The notes under the pieces were generated by a model that searched no databases, was not told the DNA's origin, and saw only the letters and a list, made by a program, of their open reading frames with translations. Positions 60,852 to 64,000 of a stretch of 64,000 bases of DNA are shown here, piece after piece. The stretch lies in assembly GCA_963793275.1 (NCBI GenBank), contig CAWBZL010000002.1:124001-188000 (forward strand). Direction: 5' to 3'. Origin of the DNA: Marinirhabdus sp963793275. Lineage in GTDB: Bacteria; Bacteroidota; Bacteroidia; Flavobacteriales; Flavobacteriaceae. The position numbers and the translations under genes are program-made. Position 1 is the first letter of the stretch. Every line of letters begins with the position of its first letter.

Positions 60852-63224
60852 ATGAGGCTTTTGCTTCTGATAATCATCTTATTGCCTATACAATTATGGG
60901 CACAAAACCCTGCTTTTGACCCAGAAAAAAGTAAAGGCTCTCTCTATGAATATGCTTCGTACGTAAATGTTGCAGATAATCAATTTTCAGTTACCGAAGT
61001 ACAAAACAATTCCTTTTTGGAATTTGAAGAGCTTACTTCAGATAATCAGAGTTTTGGATTTACAACCGATAATTTTTGGGTTCGTTTCAAACTACAAAAC
61101 AGCTCATCCGAAAAGCAAACCTATTATTTAGAAACCGCCAGACCGGTAACCGATTTTGCAACCTTATACCAGATTGATAAAGACAAGGTCATTAAGTTCA
61201 GGAATGGAGACAGAACACCCTTTGCAGAGCGACAAGTAAAGCATAGGGCGACCATTTTTAAATTTGAACTACCAGCTTCATCTACGCAAAGCTTCTATTT
61301 GCAGGTTAATAGCGATGGAGAAACCATAAATTTACCACTCAATCTTTATAGTTCCTACGAGTTTTTTAAAATCAATTACAACCAACAATTATTTTTGGGT
61401 CTTTTTTATGGTTTGCTTTGTTTGGCCGGGTTAATTTACTTCTTTTTCTTTTCAAGCCTCGGTAACAAAACATTTCTTTATTACGGTTTGTACGTGTTCT
61501 CAATTGTGTTACTACAAGCGGCACTCGATGGAATGCTACATCAATATATTTTTACTGATGGCGGGTATTTAAACAGTAGGATGGTATTGATAACGGGATT
61601 GTTTTCAAACTTTTTCTTATTGAAATATTGTGAATCTTTTCTTGAGATTGGAGTGAACTTAAAAAGATTTAAAAAGGTTTATTCCGTTTTTTATTTGATT
61701 ATAGGAGTTCTTTTTTTAATGATATTTATAAGTCCTGAATCTCTAGCGCTTACATACCCCCTAAGTAATATCAACGGGCTATTTAGCTTGCTGTTAATAC
61801 TAATATCACTGGGAGCTTTAAAATACAAACGCATCCCTGTAGATCCCTATTTTTCTATCGGAATATTCTTTTTAATAGTAGGTTTAGCAGGGTTCGTGAT
61901 GAATAATCTTGGTTTAGTTCCAAATAACTTTATTACGCTCAACAGCGCAAAATTTGGTACTTCATTTGAAGTCATATTTCTTTCATTATCCATGACAAAT
62001 TTGATAAGAAAACTAAGGCTGAATAATGAAAAGTCACAAGAACTGGCACTTCAAAAATCTGAAGAGATAAGTGAACTTAAAACCTATTTCATGTCCAACA
62101 TGAGTCATGAACTTCGCACTCCCCTTAATGCTATTATGGGTGTTGTTGAAAACGAACTGGAAGCGCATGAAAATAATGAGAAACTAAAGGAATCGCTGGA
62201 GATAATTAAGGGAGCATCATTTAGCTTATTAAGTAACGTAAACGACATACTGGATTTTGAACGTATAGAGAACCAGGAGCTCAGCTTAGACGAATCCACA
62301 TTTGACCCAAAAACATTGTTAAGACAATTATCTAAAAACTGGAGTGTTCAGGCCGAAAGTAAAGGTTTGAAATTTATTCTTGAAATAGATAACGAAACTC
62401 CTGATTTAGTTTTAGGAGACTCCCAACGTTTCATTCAAATTATTAATAATGTTTTGGCCAATGCCGTTAAATTTACAATTACAGGAAGTATAAAGCTTAA
62501 GCTAAAATGCTTTATGAAACCGGATTCAACGTGTCAGTTCTCTTTTAAAATATCAGATACCGGTGTGGGAATTGAAGAAGATTACAAAGAAACCCTGTTT
62601 AGTAGTTTTAATCAGATGCGACATAACCACAAGCGGCAATTTGGCGGTATCGGTTTAGGGCTGACCATAGTAAAACATCTGGTAGATAAGTTTAATGGTA
62701 CCATTACTATAGATAGTGAAGCTCATAAAGGAACCGATGTGTTTATAGAATTACCCCTAAAACTAATGGAAGAGAGTACCACTACTCTTGAAGAGAGTGA
62801 AGTACAGCCTAAACCACTTCATATCCTACTGGTAGAGGACAATAAATTAAACCAATTGGTTATGAAAAAAATGTTTAACGCTAATTCCAATTTTGTTTTC
62901 CGTACGGTAAATAATGGTCAGGAAGCACTGGATATGCTTTCGGCAAACATTTTTGACGTGGTGCTTATGGATTTACAAATGCCGGTAATGGATGGTTATG
63001 AAGCGACTAAAAATATAAGAGAAGGTTCTTTAAAAAACATAAACAAACACATTCCTATCATAGCTGTAACGGCCGATGCCACCGAAAAAACGAAAAAAAT
63101 AACTCTTGAATTAGGAATGAATTATTATATGACCAAGCCAGTAAATAAAGATTTGCTGTTTCAGAACATCTACAATTGTTCTAAAAGGAATAGTAACGAC
63201 CAAGCAAATCTTTCTATTGCTTAA
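60852..63224 (+). CDS. Hybrid histidine kinase with 7TMR-DISM sensor
   Basis: A 790-residue membrane kinase. It has a signal peptide (about 1-17), a periplasmic 7TMR-DISMED2-like beta domain (about 25-170), seven membrane helices (about 178-385), a coiled linker, HisKA with NMSHELRTPLNAIMG (His near 420) and HATPase_c with GIGLGLTIVKHLVDKF. The receiver (about 652-780) is intact: HILLVEDNKLNQLVMKK, phospho-Asp in VVLMDLQMPVMDGYEA, and Lys in YMTKPVN. The sensor probably reads carbohydrate-like ligands. No output regulator gene is adjacent. Confidence 0.92.
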   Translation: MRLLLLIIILLPIQLWAQNPAFDPEKSKGSLYEYASYVNVADNQFSVTEVQNNSFLEFEELTSDNQSFGFTTDNFWVRFKLQNSSSEKQTYYLETARPVTDFATLYQIDKDKVIKFRNGDRTPFAERQVKHRATIFKFELPASSTQSFYLQVNSDGETINLPLNLYSSYEFFKINYNQQLFLGLFYGLLCLAGLIYFFFFSSLGNKTFLYYGLYVFSIVLLQAALDGMLHQYIFTDGGYLNSRMVLITGLFSNFFLLKYCESFLEIGVNLKRFKKVYSVFYLIIGVLFLMIFISPESLALTYPLSNINGLFSLLLILISLGALKYKRIPVDPYFSIGIFFLIVGLAGFVMNNLGLVPNNFITLNSAKFGTSFEVIFLSLSMTNLIRKLRLNNEKSQELALQKSEEISELKTYFMSNMSHELRTPLNAIMGVVENELEAHENNEKLKESLEIIKGASFSLLSNVNDILDFERIENQELSLDESTFDPKTLLRQLSKNWSVQAESKGLKFILEIDNETPDLVLGDSQRFIQIINNVLANAVKFTITGSIKLKLKCFMKPDSTCQFSFKISDTGVGIEEDYKETLFSSFNQMRHNHKRQFGGIGLGLTIVKHLVDKFNGTITIDSEAHKGTDVFIELPLKLMEESTTTLEESEVQPKPLHILLVEDNKLNQLVMKKMFNANSNFVFRTVNNGQEALDMLSANIFDVVLMDLQMPVMDGYEATKNIREGSLKNINKHIPIIAVTADATEKTKKITLELGMNYYMTKPVNKDLLFQNIYNCSKRNSNDQANLSIA

Positions 63225-63232
63225 AAAGACAG

Positions 63233-63454
63233 TTGCCGATTTTAAATAGTATTGTTTACAAATTTCTTTCACGAATACATTTCTGCAGCGCCTATAAAAA
63301 TGCCGCAACGGTTCGTCAACAAATGGAAGAATTTGGGTTAGGAACCGTCATTGATGAGGTGATGCCTTATGGTTGTATTATGGCCGGTGACTGGCAAAAG
63401 AATGCGCCTTGGAGAAAACGTAGAGAGAAGAGACAACAGGCTAAAAGAAAGTGA
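63233..63454 (+). CDS. Short basic protein, unknown
   Basis: An open frame of 73 codons from a TTG; the first ATG (63322) would give only 43 residues. The C-terminal part reads IDEVMPYGCIMAGDWQKNAP and then a strongly basic tail (WRKRREKRQQAKRK). I do not recognise it. The protein-like composition suggests a real gene or the end of a truncated one, but the start is unclear. It begins eight bases after the kinase stop. Confidence 0.35.
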   Translation: MPILNSIVYKFLSRIHFCSAYKNAATVRQQMEEFGLGTVIDEVMPYGCIMAGDWQKNAPWRKRREKRQQAKRK

Positions 63455-63498
63455 TTGTTTTAATCACTTTCTTTAAATTAGCTTACAAGTGATTAATA

Positions 63499-64000
63499 AT
63501 GCAACAATTAAAAAACAAACTTTTTGGGGTATTAGCAGGAGATATAAGAATTTCCGATTTTGAGCAATGGTTGTATACAAATACGACACTTTTAAATAGT
63601 ATTGATGAGGATCCTTTTGTGTTTAATATTTATAATCTAAACTATAAAAGTGATACTATCCTTCATACTATCGATAACATCTGTAAGAAAATGGAAGGCG
63701 AAGAAGGATATATAATATCTATTGTTGAAAGAGAATGTAGAAAGATTCTTAAGACTGAAAATGAGGAAATAATTTTAAAGAGTATGTATAAATTGATCAA
63801 ATTTTATACGTTTAACTATGAACGGGAATTGCTTTCCGCATTTTATTATTTAAATGATGATATAGCATTGTATAAAGAAGGCTACGTATTAAAATTTGAT
63901 CTGGTTGAAGAGGCTCAGGAAGTAGCTTGTGAAATTCTAAATAAATTAAAACATACATCATTAGAAGAGAAAAAAGAACTTTTAATGAAAGGTATTCCAA
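63499..64000 (+). CDS. Hypothetical protein, cut by the window end
   Basis: The frame is open from ATG (63499) to the last base: at least 167 residues with no stop. The sequence is acidic and helical (FGVLAGDIRISDFEQWLYTN near the start, then DTILHTIDNICKKMEGEEGY). Its feel is that of small immunity or DUF proteins of polymorphic-toxin loci, but no toxin is visible and I claim no family. The leader is A/T-rich and the ATG context is normal for this genome. Confidence 0.6.
   Translation, partial: MQQLKNKLFGVLAGDIRISDFEQWLYTNTTLLNSIDEDPFVFNIYNLNYKSDTILHTIDNICKKMEGEEGYIISIVERECRKILKTENEEIILKSMYKLIKFYTFNYERELLSAFYYLNDDIALYKEGYVLKFDLVEEAQEVACEILNKLKHTSLEEKKELLMKGIP

Noticed and set aside
63812..64000. 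Minus-strand open frame at the window end
   Set aside because: It is antisense to a longer, better plus-strand frame that is cut by the window edge.

Overview
The window is a chromosomal stretch from a member of the Flavobacteriaceae (Bacteroidota), probably marine or environmental. Four things support this. Promoters fit the Bacteroidota -33 TTTG / -7 TAnnTTTG pattern. Shine-Dalgarno sequences are mostly absent and leaders are A-rich. Type IX secretion (PorZ) and OlsF-like lipid genes are present. Most other genes are typical flavobacterial housekeeping genes. There is no rRNA, CRISPR array, phage module or insertion sequence.

Layout. 1-6.3 kb: end of serS, marC, a methyltransferase, a flavodoxin-fold reductase, a short ssb, a frameshifted GIY-YIG gene and recQ, followed by a candidate 6S-like RNA. 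6.5-10.2 kb is the most unusual region: a small transcript with a 25-codon ORF, a TPR gene, about ten tRNA or tRNA-like genes in 1.1 kb, a 140-nt cloverleaf-like RNA, a dispersed repeat and a slipin (SPFH) gene. This resembles RNA-damage/RNA-repair loci, but no RtcB or Ro60 gene lies in the window. 10.2-15.5 kb: HDAC-like deacetylase, tex, metG. 15.6-21.6 kb: the four-gene ligase-associated DNA repair cluster (exonuclease, ligase, Lhr-like helicase, PdeM). 22.2-26.6 kb: a six-gene signalling cassette with two Ras-like GTPases, a longin/roadblock-like protein, a coiled-coil protein, a sensor protein and a histidine kinase with a degenerate receiver. 26.6-45.6 kb: metabolism and envelope genes (fbp, aspartokinase, OlsF-like acyltransferase, M28 peptidase, gpsA, nadD, gmk, yicC). 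45.6-47.7 kb: a TetR regulator between two alpha/beta-hydrolase genes, with two near-identical palindromic operators, then a frameshifted thioesterase. 47.8-57.7 kb: EamA, ArsC-like, DinB, a PLP gamma-synthase, gdhA, and frameshifted porZ and recO. 57.7-64 kb: a TonB-dependent receptor, tRNA-Asn followed by a tandem array of its own 3' end plus terminator, a 7TM hybrid kinase, and a gene cut by the window edge.

Five genes (GIY-YIG, thioesterase, a gdhA-linked outer-membrane protein, porZ, recO) each carry one single-base frameshift. Three are base losses at GGCC/GGGCCC sites and two are T gains in CTTTTA. recO and porZ are important genes, so base-calling error is at least as likely as real decay. 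All product calls come from reading the protein sequences and remembered family features; no database search was run.
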